A DNA stretch of 64,000 bases from Bradyrhizobium sp. 138 (lineage in GTDB: Bacteria > Pseudomonadota > Alphaproteobacteria > Rhizobiales > Xanthobacteraceae). This document shows positions 1-8,137 of the stretch, in pieces. Numbering within the stretch: position 1 is the stretch's first letter; every line of letters begins with the position of its first letter. A program made the position numbers and the translations under genes. Under the pieces are notes generated by a model. It searched no databases. It was not told the origin of the DNA and was given only the letters and a program-made list of their open reading frames with translations. Location: the NCBI RefSeq assembly GCF_023074075.1, contig NZ_JADPKT010000003.1:356001-420000 (forward strand). Reading direction: 5' to 3'.

Positions 1-102
1 ATAGAGTTGCGGCGCACCCAGGTTCCAGTGAACCTGCTTGAGATTCCTTAAGCCGAATTTGTCGGCGCCGAAGGCACCGTTGCGCACGCCCGTCTCTTGC
101 AC
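1..102 (-). CDS. pckA: Phosphoenolpyruvate carboxykinase (ATP), N-terminal fragment cut by the window edge
   Basis: The first 34 codons of a minus-strand gene run off the left edge. It starts with GTG at 102-100, preceded at 8 nt by a strong Shine-Dalgarno sequence (TAGGAGG, complement of 111-117). The peptide begins MQETGVRNGAFGADKFGL and continues to VHWNLGAPQLY, which I recognise as the conserved N-terminus of ATP-dependent PEP carboxykinase of rhizobia; that enzyme converts oxaloacetate to phosphoenolpyruvate in gluconeogenesis. The location fits: pckA lies next to the chvI/chvG (bvrR/bvrS) and hprK-manX-ptsH genes in many alphaproteobacteria. Only the first few percent of the protein is visible, so catalytic residues cannot be checked. 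Confidence 0.82.
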   Translation of the reverse strand, partial: MQETGVRNGAFGADKFGLRNLKQVHWNLGAPQLY

Positions 103-387
103 GAAAAAATCCTCCTAGAACCCGCGACACTCATCGCGACCAAGTTTGGCGCCATCGCGGTCACCGTGAATATAGGCCATCTGGCCTCGGTTGGGCGACC
201 TAATACTGATGAACGCTGGCGTTGCCAAGCCGATCCCGCAGGATTTGGTTTATTCAAAGACCGCGCCAAACGTCGCGCATGTCAGCTCTGAGCAGGCGCA
301 TCAAGAAATCAGCGATGATCGCGCAACCAAATGCGCGTTTATGCGTTACGTCAGGTTTTTGCGACGCACAATCTCAGCCGCACCTTC
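103..387. other. Intergenic region upstream of pckA
   Basis: No coding frame here has a convincing start and composition. The stretch should hold the pckA promoter (reading left) and the 3' end of the CHAT gene transcript. The only clear signal is the pckA ribosome-binding site at 111-117. I see no strong hairpin terminator. Confidence 0.5.
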
Positions 388-2973
388 TTATCTTACCTCA
401 CCTTCGCCGATCAGTGCGAACGGCCCCCACATCGCAGGGTAGGCGTTGCGCGGCGACGAGGTGTCATCGGCAAAAGTTAACATCGCGCGGCGCAAGGCTT
501 CGGCGCGGCCGATCTTTGGTTCGTTCTTGAGCAGCTCGAACGTCGAAATGGTCAGGCGGGTGGCAGCTTCTGAATCCACGGCCCAATGCGAGACCAGGAG
601 CGCGCGCGCACCTGCATAGAAGAACGAGCGCGCCAATCCTGACAGCGCCTCGGCGCCGGGCTTGTCGCCTGCGATGGTGTTGCAGGCAGACAGCACCACC
701 CAATCGGCGTTGAGCTTGAGCTGAGCCACCTCGCTGGCGGTCAGAAGACCGTCGTCGAACTCCGACGGCTGATCGGGAATGGAAAGCGCAAGCGAGGGCT
801 CACCCAATCCCTTGACGTCGCCGGCAACGAGGCCGTGGGTGGCGAAGTAGATGATGCCGTATTGAGCAAGCGCTGCACGCTTGAGCGTCGTTTCGCTGGC
901 ATCGCGGCCGAGATGGATGTCCGCGTCAGTGGCGCCGACGTCCCTCGCTACCGCATTCAGCTCGTCGGCGGTATCGGGGAGTTGCGGCAGGGCCTGCGCC
1001 AACCGCGCGCGATCGACACCGGCGCCGCGCCAGAAGTCGGTATAGGCAGTTGTCGCGATGCTGCGCGCGGCGACCTTGCCGCGTGCAGCACGACGGTCGG
1101 CGGGTCCTTCCAGCGCAGGATTGAAGACGGGGTCGCCGAAGCCGGTCATCGGTTTTGTGCCTTGATCCCTGCGAGCGAAGGCCCGCAGCGATTTCAGGGA
1201 GATCACCGACGGCAGCACCGAGACGGCCTGACGCCGGAGCAGCCAGGCGGCATCGCGATAGCCCTCGAGCCGGTCCGGGATCGCTACCTGCGGCGTCTCC
1301 GTCACCAGCAGATGAAACGGCAGAGCCGTCAGCGCCGCCGATGGCACCACCAGCAAATTGCGCTTGTCCTTCGTCAACGCCTCGACCGGGCCTAGCAGCG
1401 CGACATAGAGCTCGTTCGCGAGCGCAAGATCGAACAGCCCCGATTTGCCGGAGGCATCGCGCGCCTTGCCGACATCCAGCCCCCTGCGGAAGGCCGCCAC
1501 CTTCCGTGCCATCGCGTCTGCGCCGAGCGAAATCTCCTTCCACTCGGCGCCCTCGCGCGTGATCGCGATGACATAGCTCTGCTTGTCGACGACGGAATAG
1601 ATCACCATCGCCTCGTCGGCCGCCAGTAGCGGCTGGATATCCTTCACCGCCAGTGGCAGCGGGTTGGAGAGCGAGGCATAGTCGGGAAATTCGACGGCGA
1701 GGGTCTTCTGCAGTCCGCTGCGCTCGGTCGCGATCGCCGCAATCCGCGCGCGACTGCGCTGCTCGGCCCCGACGTCTCGCTGGGCCGACTGTTTCGACAC
1801 CGCGGCGATGATCGCCTTGTCGAGCGCCTCGGCTTCAGTCGCGAGATCCTGATCCCGGCGCACCAGCTCGGCGAGCCGGTCGCTGCCGGCAGCCATCCGC
1901 ACCGCGAGCTTGTTCACGGCAGAGGCGGCCGAAGATTGCGTGCCGCGCTGAACCGCGCCGAGCGCATCGTCCAGCGCCTTGTCGCTCGCCAGCAGCGCCT
2001 GCTGCCGCGCGGCGAACAGAACCGGGAGCACGACGCGCAGCTGCGCGCGGTTGCCGGCAAGCGTCTTCTGCGCGAGCGGCACAGCGTCGGCGGTGCGGCC
2101 CGACACCTGAAGGAAATAAGCGAGATTGCTGGTCGAGGTCGCGACATCGGGATGATCGGGTCCGAGCGCACGCTCGCGGATCGACAAGGCGCGGCGATAG
2201 AGCGGCTCGGCCGCGGCATGGCGCTGCTGGTGCTCGTAGAGCCCGGCGAGATTGTTCAGCGAACGCGCCACGTCGGGATGATCCGGCCCCAATACCTTTT
2301 CACGGATGGCGAGCGATCGCTTGATCGGTGCCTCGGCATCGGCATCGCGGTTGAGGTCGCGATCGACCTGACCGATATTGTTCAGGACGGTGGCGACCGC
2401 GGGATGCTCGGGCCCGGCGGCCTTCTGATAGATCGCCAGCGCCCGCTGGAACAGCGGTTCGGCGCCGGCAAAGTGCTCCTGCTTCACGTAGAGCGTGGCA
2501 AGGTTGTTCAGAGCCCGGCCGACATCGGGATGGTCGCGCGACAGGCTCTTTTCGCTGACGGCGAGGGCGCGCTTGAACAGCGGCTCGGCTTCGGAGAAGC
2601 GGCTCTGCCGCTGATAGAGCGCGGCGAGGTTACTCAGCTCAGGCGCCATCAGGGCGGTGTCGAGACCGAGTGCCTTCTCCATCAGCGCGATGGCGCGCTT
2701 GTAGAGCGGCTCGGCGAGGTCATCCCGGCCCTGACCGGCATGGACCTGGCCGAGGTTGTTGAGCGCGGCTGCGAGCTCGCGACCGTTTTCACTCTCCAGG
2801 CGCGCGGCCATCGCCTGCGCCAGGGGCAGAGCTTCCGGATACTTGCCCGCACCAATGAGCGCATTGATCCGCGCGCCTTCTGCGGCGAGACCCTTCTGAG
2901 CGAGACTAGGCATGGGCAGCGCCGCGATCGCGAGCGCCACACCCGCGACCAGCATCAAACGATGACGCTTCAT
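388..2973 (-). CDS. Secreted TPR-CHAT domain protein (caspase-like peptidase fold)
   Basis: A protein of 861 residues from the ATG at 2973, chosen because it gives a signal peptide ([20 protein letters not shown], then a cleavable SLAQ) and has a GAGAGGGG ribosome site just upstream; the frame stays open 11 codons further. Residues of about 45-300 hold several copies of a 42-residue tetratricopeptide repeat of the kinesin-light-chain type (pattern LNNLA..Y..Q.....AEPL..RAL). The C-terminal third is a CHAT domain with both expected catalytic residues: His near 713 in YFATHGL and Cys near 764 in [12 protein letters not shown] proteins are caspase/separase-related proteases, and TPRs often bind their partners. 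Periplasmic location is inferred from the signal peptide. The substrate is unknown. Confidence 0.85.
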   Translation of the reverse strand: MKRHRLMLVAGVALAIAALPMPSLAQKGLAAEGARINALIGAGKYPEALPLAQAMAARLESENGRELAAALNNLGQVHAGQGRDDLAEPLYKRAIALMEKALGLDTALMAPELSNLAALYQRQSRFSEAEPLFKRALAVSEKSLSRDHPDVGRALNNLATLYVKQEHFAGAEPLFQRALAIYQKAAGPEHPAVATVLNNIGQVDRDLNRDADAEAPIKRSLAIREKVLGPDHPDVARSLNNLAGLYEHQQRHAAAEPLYRRALSIRERALGPDHPDVATSTSNLAYFLQVSGRTADAVPLAQKTLAGNRAQLRVVLPVLFAARQQALLASDKALDDALGAVQRGTQSSAASAVNKLAVRMAAGSDRLAELVRRDQDLATEAEALDKAIIAAVSKQSAQRDVGAEQRSRARIAAIATERSGLQKTLAVEFPDYASLSNPLPLAVKDIQPLLAADEAMVIYSVVDKQSYVIAITREGAEWKEISLGADAMARKVAAFRRGLDVGKARDASGKSGLFDLALANELYVALLGPVEALTKDKRNLLVVPSAALTALPFHLLVTETPQVAIPDRLEGYRDAAWLLRRQAVSVLPSVISLKSLRAFARRDQGTKPMTGFGDPVFNPALEGPADRRAARGKVAARSIATTAYTDFWRGAGVDRARLAQALPQLPDTADELNAVARDVGATDADIHLGRDASETTLKRAALAQYGIIYFATHGLVAGDVKGLGEPSLALSIPDQPSEFDDGLLTASEVAQLKLNADWVVLSACNTIAGDKPGAEALSGLARSFFYAGARALLVSHWAVDSEAATRLTISTFELLKNEPKIGRAEALRRAMLTFADDTSSPRNAYPAMWGPFALIGEGEVR

Positions 2974-3048
2974 GACCCCTCTCGCTGCAAGCCATAAGAT
3001 TCTCACATGGGTCGCAGCGGTGGGCGGCAGCGTTCAAGGCGTTGCGCG

Positions 3049-3783
3049 CTAGTCCACCTTCGTGCGCGCTTCGCCAGCGAGACGAACCAGCATCTTGCGC
3101 AGCGACGTGCCGTCAGTCACCCGCTCCGGAAAATCCAGCCGCAGCGCGGTCTGGCCGTCCTGCATGTCGAGACCCTCCGGATCGCAGCCGGTGCAGCGCC
3201 AATCGCCTTCGGCCGCCCCCAGGAGCTTCGTCGCATAGAGGCCCATGGCATCGCGATGGTCGGCATTCATGTGCTCGACTGCCCCCTCCTCCGCCGCCAG
3301 CAGATCCTCGGCGCCGGTGAGGTCCGTGAGGAACTGCGCGGGCACGAGGTCAACGATCCGGCCGAAACCGGCGACCAGATGGGTTCCCGTGGGACGGATC
3401 CGGAAGAAAGAGAAATCCTTAAAGGAAACAAAGCTTTCCGCTGACGGATGGGCATTGAGATACCGTCGCTGGAGCAAATCCTTCCCGGCATCGTCCTGTT
3501 CCGCCCGGCCGGACAGCATGATCCGGGCGCCTTCCAGCGGATCGCCCGCCGCCCGCTCGTCCAGCATCAGCGAGACCCTGCTGTCGGCAAGGATATTGCG
3601 GGTATGCACGGCAAGGCCCGAGATCAGCAGGATTGGCGAACCGTCAGGATGGCTGGCCAGATTGACCAGGGAACAATAGGGATCGCCGCTGCCGGCCATC
3701 AGGGTTGCCAGTGCCCCCTGTCGCGACCGGCGCAGAAGGGATTTGGCCAGCTTTCCGGGGTCGAAATCAGGGGTCGATTGCAT
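3049..3783 (-). CDS. Pyridoxamine 5'-phosphate oxidase-fold / DUF2470 (HugZ-like) protein
   Basis: A protein of 244 residues from the ATG at 3783. A TTG nine codons upstream is possible but less likely. The N-terminal half is a split-barrel flavin/heme-binding fold (GALATL, then SLVNLASHPDGSP and LLISGLAVHTRNI). The C-terminal part contains the DUF2470 segment with AVEHMNADHRDAMGLYA. This architecture is shared with HugZ-type heme oxygenases and many proteins annotated only as pyridoxamine 5'-phosphate oxidase family. Heme handling or flavin binding is therefore possible, but the reaction cannot be named from sequence alone. It is divergent from chvI and separated from the CHAT gene by 75 bp on the same strand. 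Confidence 0.8.
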   Translation of the reverse strand: MQSTPDFDPGKLAKSLLRRSRQGALATLMAGSGDPYCSLVNLASHPDGSPILLISGLAVHTRNILADSRVSLMLDERAAGDPLEGARIMLSGRAEQDDAGKDLLQRRYLNAHPSAESFVSFKDFSFFRIRPTGTHLVAGFGRIVDLVPAQFLTDLTGAEDLLAAEEGAVEHMNADHRDAMGLYATKLLGAAEGDWRCTGCDPEGLDMQDGQTALRLDFPERVTDGTSLRKMLVRLAGEARTKVD

Positions 3784-4024
3784 GGGCTTTCTCGGCTCAG
3801 GTGGTTGCAAGGGGGGCCTTTTTTCGGGTAAACGGGGGCCCGGTTATGGGTCGACATGCGGCGAATCTGCCGTGTTTCGTGGAACTTGGTCACACTTCAG
3901 CCCAGCTTGCATTGCTCGGTGACAAGGTTCGAATGCCGACTTCGGCACCCATGTATGCGGCGCATCAGTGGATTGCTCGCCGTTTCAAGCCACGACCCAA
4001 ACGGAAAGCAGAAAGCAGAGGCTC

Positions 4025-4726
4025 ATGCCCACAATCGCTTTGGTCGACGACGACCGCAACATTCTCACATCCGTCTCGATCGCGCTGGAAGCCGAAGGCT
4101 ACCGCATCATGACTTACACCGACGGCGCTTCCGCGCTTGACGGTTTCCGCACCACCCAGCCCGATCTCGCCATCCTCGACATCAAGATGCCGCGCATGGA
4201 CGGCATGGAGACGCTGCGCCGTCTCAGGCAGAAGTCCGATCTGCCGGTGATCTTCCTGACTTCCAAGGACGAAGAGATCGACGAGCTGTTCGGCCTCAAG
4301 ATGGGCGCCGACGATTTCATCCGCAAACCGTTCTCGCAGCGCCTTTTGGTCGAGCGCGTCAAGGCGGTGCTGCGCCGCTCGGCGCCGAAGGACCCGACCG
4401 TCGCGCCGAAGGAGAACGACGCCAAGGCGCTCGACCGCGGCCTTTTGCGCATGGATCCGGAACGGCATACCTGCACCTGGAAGAACGAGCCGGTGACGCT
4501 GACCGTCACTGAATTCCTGATCCTGCAGGCACTCGCGACCCGGCCCGGCGTGGTGAAGAGCCGCAACGCGCTGATGGACGCCGCCTATGACGACCAGGTC
4601 TATGTCGACGACCGCACCATCGACAGCCACATCAAGCGGCTGCGCAAGAAGTTCAAGGTGGTCGACAACGAGTTCGAGATGATCGAGACGCTCTACGGCG
4701 TCGGCTACCGCTTCAAGGAAGCCTGA
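4025..4726 (+). CDS. chvI: Response regulator ChvI
   Basis: An OmpR-family response regulator of 233 residues. The ATG at 4025 ([10 protein letters not shown]) is the start, because the frame upstream lacks receiver-domain sequence. The receiver domain (1-120) has the acidic pocket DDD at 8-10 and the phospho-acceptor Asp52 in LAILDIKMP. The C-terminal winged helix (about 140-230) ends with the typical DNA-binding segment [17 protein letters not shown]. In rhizobia ChvI (BvrR in Brucella) controls exopolysaccharide, envelope and acid-stress genes. The partner kinase ChvG follows on the same strand after 118 bp, and PTS regulatory genes lie downstream. Confidence 0.95.
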   Translation: MPTIALVDDDRNILTSVSIALEAEGYRIMTYTDGASALDGFRTTQPDLAILDIKMPRMDGMETLRRLRQKSDLPVIFLTSKDEEIDELFGLKMGADDFIRKPFSQRLLVERVKAVLRRSAPKDPTVAPKENDAKALDRGLLRMDPERHTCTWKNEPVTLTVTEFLILQALATRPGVVKSRNALMDAAYDDQVYVDDRTIDSHIKRLRKKFKVVDNEFEMIETLYGVGYRFKEA

Positions 4727-4844
4727 GGCGGCAGGCAGCTTCACGAACGACGACGAGCATCGCCGGTTCTGATTCCATCGGGACCGGGATCGCTCTAGGA
4801 TGCGGGGCCATTCTCAACGAGCCGTCCTAACGCGGGCGTAAGCA

Positions 4845-6641
4845 TTGCTGGACCGAACGCAGCCTGATCCAAACCAGAGCGCCGGGGATGTCGCATCCGA
4901 CGGCGTTCAGGAGCAATTTGTCGAAGACAAGCCGCGGGGCTGGCGGCCGCTGAACTGGCTGAAGCGCGCCGGGCAGTTCTTCTTCGCGCTGTCCTTCTCC
5001 AGCCTGACCCGCCGCATCGTCTCGCTCAACCTTGCCGGCCTCGTCGCGCTGGTCGCGAGCATCCTGTACCTGTCGCAATTCCGCGCCGGCCTGATCGACG
5101 CGCGGGCGCAGAGCCTCCTGGTACAGGCCGAGATCATCGCCGGCGCGATCGCGGCCTCCGCCACCGTGCAGACCAACGCCATCACCATCGACCCCGACCG
5201 GCTGCTCGACCTCAAGCCGGGCGAGACCTATGGCGGCCCGGACGAATATTCGCCGCTGGACTTTCCGATCAATCCGGAGCGCGTGGCGCCGGTGCTGCGC
5301 ACGCTGATCTCGCCGACCAAGACGCGCGCCCGCATCTACGATCCGAACGGCAGCCTGCTGGTCGACAGCCGCAACCTCGAAAACGTGCTGCGCTACAATT
5401 TGCCGCCGCCGGCCGAAAAACCCGGCATCGTCGAGCGCGGCATGGTCTCGGTGCGCACCTGGCTCAATCGCGGCGACCTGCCGCTCTACCGCGAGCTCGG
5501 CCCTGAGAACGGCAACGGCTATGGGGAGGTGGGCGATGCGCTCCAGGGCCAGAAGCGCTCGATGGTGCGGGTCAATGCGCGCGGCGAGGTGATCGTCTCG
5601 GTCGCGGTCCCCGTGCTGCGCTCGCGCGCCATCCGCGGCGCCTTGATGCTCTCGACGCAAGGCGACGACATCGATCAGATGGTCACCGCCGAACGCCTCG
5701 CCATCCTGAAGGTCGGCGGCGTCGCTGCCGCCGTGATGATCATGCTGTCGCTGCTGCTCGCGAGCACGATCGCCGGGCCCGTGCGCCGGCTTGCCGACAG
5801 CGCCGAGCGCGTCCGCCGCCGCATCAAGGCCCGCATCGAGATCCCCGATTTCACCCGCCGCCGCGACGAGATCGGCCATCTCTCGGGCGCGCTGCGCGAC
5901 ATGACCAGCGCGCTCTACAGCCGCATCGAGGCGATCGAGATGTTCGCCGCCGACGTCGCGCATGAATTGAAGAACCCGCTGACCTCGCTGCGCTCGGCGG
6001 TCGAGACCTTGCCGCTGGCGCGCAACGAGAACAGCCGCGCGCGCCTGCTCGAGGTGATCGAGCACGACGTCAAGCGGCTCGACCGCCTCATCTCCGACAT
6101 CTCCGACGCCAGCCGCCTTGATGCCGAATTGCAGCGCCAGGATGCGATCCCGGTCGACCTGCGCCGCCTCCTGACGACGCTGGTGTCCGTCGCCAACGAG
6201 ACCAAGCTCGGCCACGACGTCGCGGTCGAGACGCGCTTCGAAGGCCGCAGCACGTCCGACACATTCGCCGTGACCGGCCACGATTCACGGCTCGGGCAGG
6301 TGGTCTCCAACCTGCTCTCCAACGCACAATCGTTCTCGGAAGCCGGCAGCAGGGTGCGCCTCATTTGCCGCCGCGTCCGCGGAGAAATCGAGGTCGTGGT
6401 CGATGACGACGGCCCCGGCATTCGCGACGACGCGCTGGAGCGCATCTTCGAGCGCTTCTACACCGATCGTCCGCATCAGGGCTTTGGCCAGAACTCCGGC
6501 CTCGGACTGTCGATCTCCAAGCAGATCATCGACGCGCATGGCGGACGCATCTGGGCCGAGAACCGCGCAGGCCCGCCGGATGACGAGGGCGTGCCGACAG
6601 TCTCGGGCGCGCGCTTCGTCGTGAGGCTGCCGGCGCTATGA
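4845..6641 (+). CDS. chvG: Sensor histidine kinase ChvG
   Basis: A membrane sensor kinase of 598 residues starting at a TTG codon. A transmembrane helix at about 62-80 and a second at about 289-310 enclose a periplasmic sensing domain of some 200 residues. HAMP linker, dimerisation domain with H-box DVAHELKNPLTSL (His373), and ATPase domain with N-box (VVSNLLSNAQ), DDGPGI and GLGLSISKQI follow. ChvG (ExoS, BvrS) is restrained in the periplasm by ExoR in studied rhizobia; no exoR is seen in this window. It phosphorylates ChvI. The last 4 bp overlap hprK (ATGA), implying translational coupling. Confidence 0.94.
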   Translation: MLDRTQPDPNQSAGDVASDGVQEQFVEDKPRGWRPLNWLKRAGQFFFALSFSSLTRRIVSLNLAGLVALVASILYLSQFRAGLIDARAQSLLVQAEIIAGAIAASATVQTNAITIDPDRLLDLKPGETYGGPDEYSPLDFPINPERVAPVLRTLISPTKTRARIYDPNGSLLVDSRNLENVLRYNLPPPAEKPGIVERGMVSVRTWLNRGDLPLYRELGPENGNGYGEVGDALQGQKRSMVRVNARGEVIVSVAVPVLRSRAIRGALMLSTQGDDIDQMVTAERLAILKVGGVAAAVMIMLSLLLASTIAGPVRRLADSAERVRRRIKARIEIPDFTRRRDEIGHLSGALRDMTSALYSRIEAIEMFAADVAHELKNPLTSLRSAVETLPLARNENSRARLLEVIEHDVKRLDRLISDISDASRLDAELQRQDAIPVDLRRLLTTLVSVANETKLGHDVAVETRFEGRSTSDTFAVTGHDSRLGQVVSNLLSNAQSFSEAGSRVRLICRRVRGEIEVVVDDDGPGIRDDALERIFERFYTDRPHQGFGQNSGLGLSISKQIIDAHGGRIWAENRAGPPDDEGVPTVSGARFVVRLPAL

Positions 6642-7162
6642 GCGAAGGCGGGCCCAGCGTTCACGCCTCCGCGGTCAAGGTCGGGCAGCTGGCGGTGCTG
6701 ATCCGCGGGCCCTCGGGCTCCGGCAAGTCGCGCCTTGCCTTTGATTTGATCATGGCGGGACGGGCGGGCGTGGTCGAAAGGGCCGTTCTGGTCGGGGATG
6801 ACCGTGTCCATCTGGCGACAGTCGGCGATGAAATTGAGGTCCGCCCCGCTGCGGTATTGGGCGGCCTGATCGAGATCCGGGGCCTGGGGATCCGCCGCTG
6901 CGACTTCGTGGAGCATGCGACCGTCGGTCTCGTGGTCGATCTGGACGCCGCCGACGCGGAGCGCATGCCTGCGACGGAATCGCTCAAAACCAGCATTTCT
7001 GGTGTCGAAATACCGCGAATACCGGTCGGGCCCGGTTATTCACCCCTCCCTTTGGTTGTTGCGGCCTTGACCACTACCAAGAGTTCATCTTCGGTTAAAC
7101 CTTCAGGCGATTGTTTGAAGGGAAATGGTAACCATATGAACCCCACTATCGCGACCGAATAG
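6638..7162 (+). CDS. hprK: HPr kinase/phosphorylase, short alphaproteobacterial form
   Basis: A protein of 174 residues that overlaps the end of chvG by 4 bp. It consists only of the C-terminal catalytic domain: Walker A GPSGSGKS at 24-31, then VLVGDDRVHL and the EIRGLG motif. The N-terminal domain of Firmicutes HprK is absent, as is usual in alphaproteobacteria. The enzyme phosphorylates and dephosphorylates a serine of HPr. Placement between chvG and the EIIA/HPr genes links carbon/nitrogen state sensing to the ChvGI response. The last 40 or so residues (from about 135) look low in conservation. Confidence 0.9.
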   Translation: MSEGGPSVHASAVKVGQLAVLIRGPSGSGKSRLAFDLIMAGRAGVVERAVLVGDDRVHLATVGDEIEVRPAAVLGGLIEIRGLGIRRCDFVEHATVGLVVDLDAADAERMPATESLKTSISGVEIPRIPVGPGYSPLPLVVAALTTTKSSSSVKPSGDCLKGNGNHMNPTIATE

Positions 7163-7295
7163 ACCGGCGCAGCTCCCCTCATCCATCCGTCTAGATTCAG
7201 GGAGATACGCAACATCCCCTCTTGCGCAGGGGCTCTGGATGGTCAAAGTGGCGCGTTCGTGCGGTGCACCAAAAGCGCCCGCGAGGAGTTTTCCG

Positions 7296-7697
7296 ATGAT
7301 TGGTCTAGTACTTGTGACCCACGGGCGCCTTGCCGACGAATTCAAGGCAGCGCTTGAACATGTCATGGGCCCACAAAAGCAAATCGAAGCGATCACGATC
7401 GGTGCCGAAGATGACTCCGATCTCTGCAGAAGCGACATCATCGAGGCGGTTAACCGCGTCGATTCCGGCGACGGCGTTGCGATCCTCACCGACATGTTCG
7501 GCGGCACACCGTCGAACCTTGCAATATCCTGCATGAGCCGGCCCAAGGTCGAGGTGCTCGCGGGCATCAACCTTCCCATGCTGGTGAAGCTCGCCAAGGT
7601 GCGCGAAGAGCGTCCGCTGCCCGACGCGATCGCGATGGCCCAGGAAGCCGGCCGCAAATACGTCACCATCGCCAGCCGGGTGCTCGCCGGCAAATGA
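7296..7697 (+). CDS. manX: PTS EIIA component of the mannose family (regulatory)
   Basis: A protein of 133 residues. The ATG at 7296 has a GAGGAG ribosome site and begins MIGLVLVTHGRLADEF, with the phospho-accepting His at residue 9. DMFGGTPSNLA is the other family signature. No EIIB, EIIC or EIID transport genes accompany it, so it is most likely a regulatory phospho-relay component fed by HPr, as in Brucella and rhizobia. It overlaps the HPr gene by 4 bp. The symbol manX follows alphaproteobacterial usage; ptsM or EIIA-Man are synonyms. Confidence 0.9.
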   Translation: MIGLVLVTHGRLADEFKAALEHVMGPQKQIEAITIGAEDDSDLCRSDIIEAVNRVDSGDGVAILTDMFGGTPSNLAISCMSRPKVEVLAGINLPMLVKLAKVREERPLPDAIAMAQEAGRKYVTIASRVLAGK

Positions 7698-8011
7698 GCG
7701 AGGAGGCGCCACAAGCGGGGACAGGCGTGCCCGCGGGCGCGATTTCCAAGGATCTCCTGATCATCAACAAGCGCGGCCTGCATGCGCGCGCCTCGGCAAA
7801 ATTCGTCCAGGCGGTCGAGCGCTTCGACGCGCAAGTGTGGGTGACGCGCGGCGGCGAGACCGTCGGCGGCACCTCGATCATGGGCCTGATGATGCTCGCG
7901 GCGGGGCCGGGCACGACGATCACCGTCGCGGCGGCCGGCGCGGAAGCGGAAGCCGCGCTCGCGGCGATCACCGAACTCGTTGAAAGCAAGTTCAACGAGG
8001 AAGGGGTTTAG
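7694..8011 (+). CDS. ptsH: Phosphocarrier protein HPr
   Basis: A protein of 105 residues with the HPr active-site segment KRGLHARASAKFVQ (His30, phosphorylated by EI) and a SIMGLMML segment whose Ser61 matches the regulatory serine that HprK phosphorylates. About 15 extra residues precede the usual HPr start. It is the last gene of the chvI-chvG-hprK-manX-ptsH run and overlaps manX by 4 bp. It transfers phosphate to EIIA in the soluble regulatory PTS. Confidence 0.93.
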   Translation: MSEEAPQAGTGVPAGAISKDLLIINKRGLHARASAKFVQAVERFDAQVWVTRGGETVGGTSIMGLMMLAAGPGTTITVAAAGAEAEAALAAITELVESKFNEEGV

Positions 8012-8035
8012 GCGGCTCTGGCCACGCGCCCGGTG

Positions 8036-8130
8036 CCGTAGGGTGGGCAAAGGCGCTCTTGCGCCGTGCCCACCAATTTCCAACAATCATGAGACGTGGT
8101 GGGCACGCTTCGCTTTGCCCACCCTGCGGC
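8036..8130. repeat. Intergenic palindrome, family A copy 1
   Basis: A nested inverted repeat. The outer arms are GCCGTAGGGTGGGCAAAG and its reverse complement with one mismatch. The inner arms are GTGCCCACCA and TGGTGGGCAC. It lies between the convergent ends of ptsH and the glycosyltransferase gene. Two further copies of the family lie at 24026 and 56474. Confidence 0.85.
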
Positions 8131-8137
8131 ACCTTCG

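Noticed and set aside
48..269. A 73-codon minus-strand frame overlapping the pckA start
   Set aside because: It is out of frame with the PEP carboxykinase N-terminus, and its composition (Arg/Ser/Ala) is that of a shadow frame.
97..530. Overlapping plus-strand open frames at the left end
   Set aside because: They run antisense to the pckA start or across its promoter, have no ribosome sites or recognisable families, and the minus-strand pckA reading explains 1-117.
3917..3960. GGTTCGAATGCCGA stretch resembling a tRNA T-arm
   Set aside because: No acceptor stem, anticodon arm or CCA-proximal pairing could be found around it.
8036..8130. CRISPR-like repeat array
   Set aside because: The palindromes occur singly, at distant loci, without spacers or cas genes.
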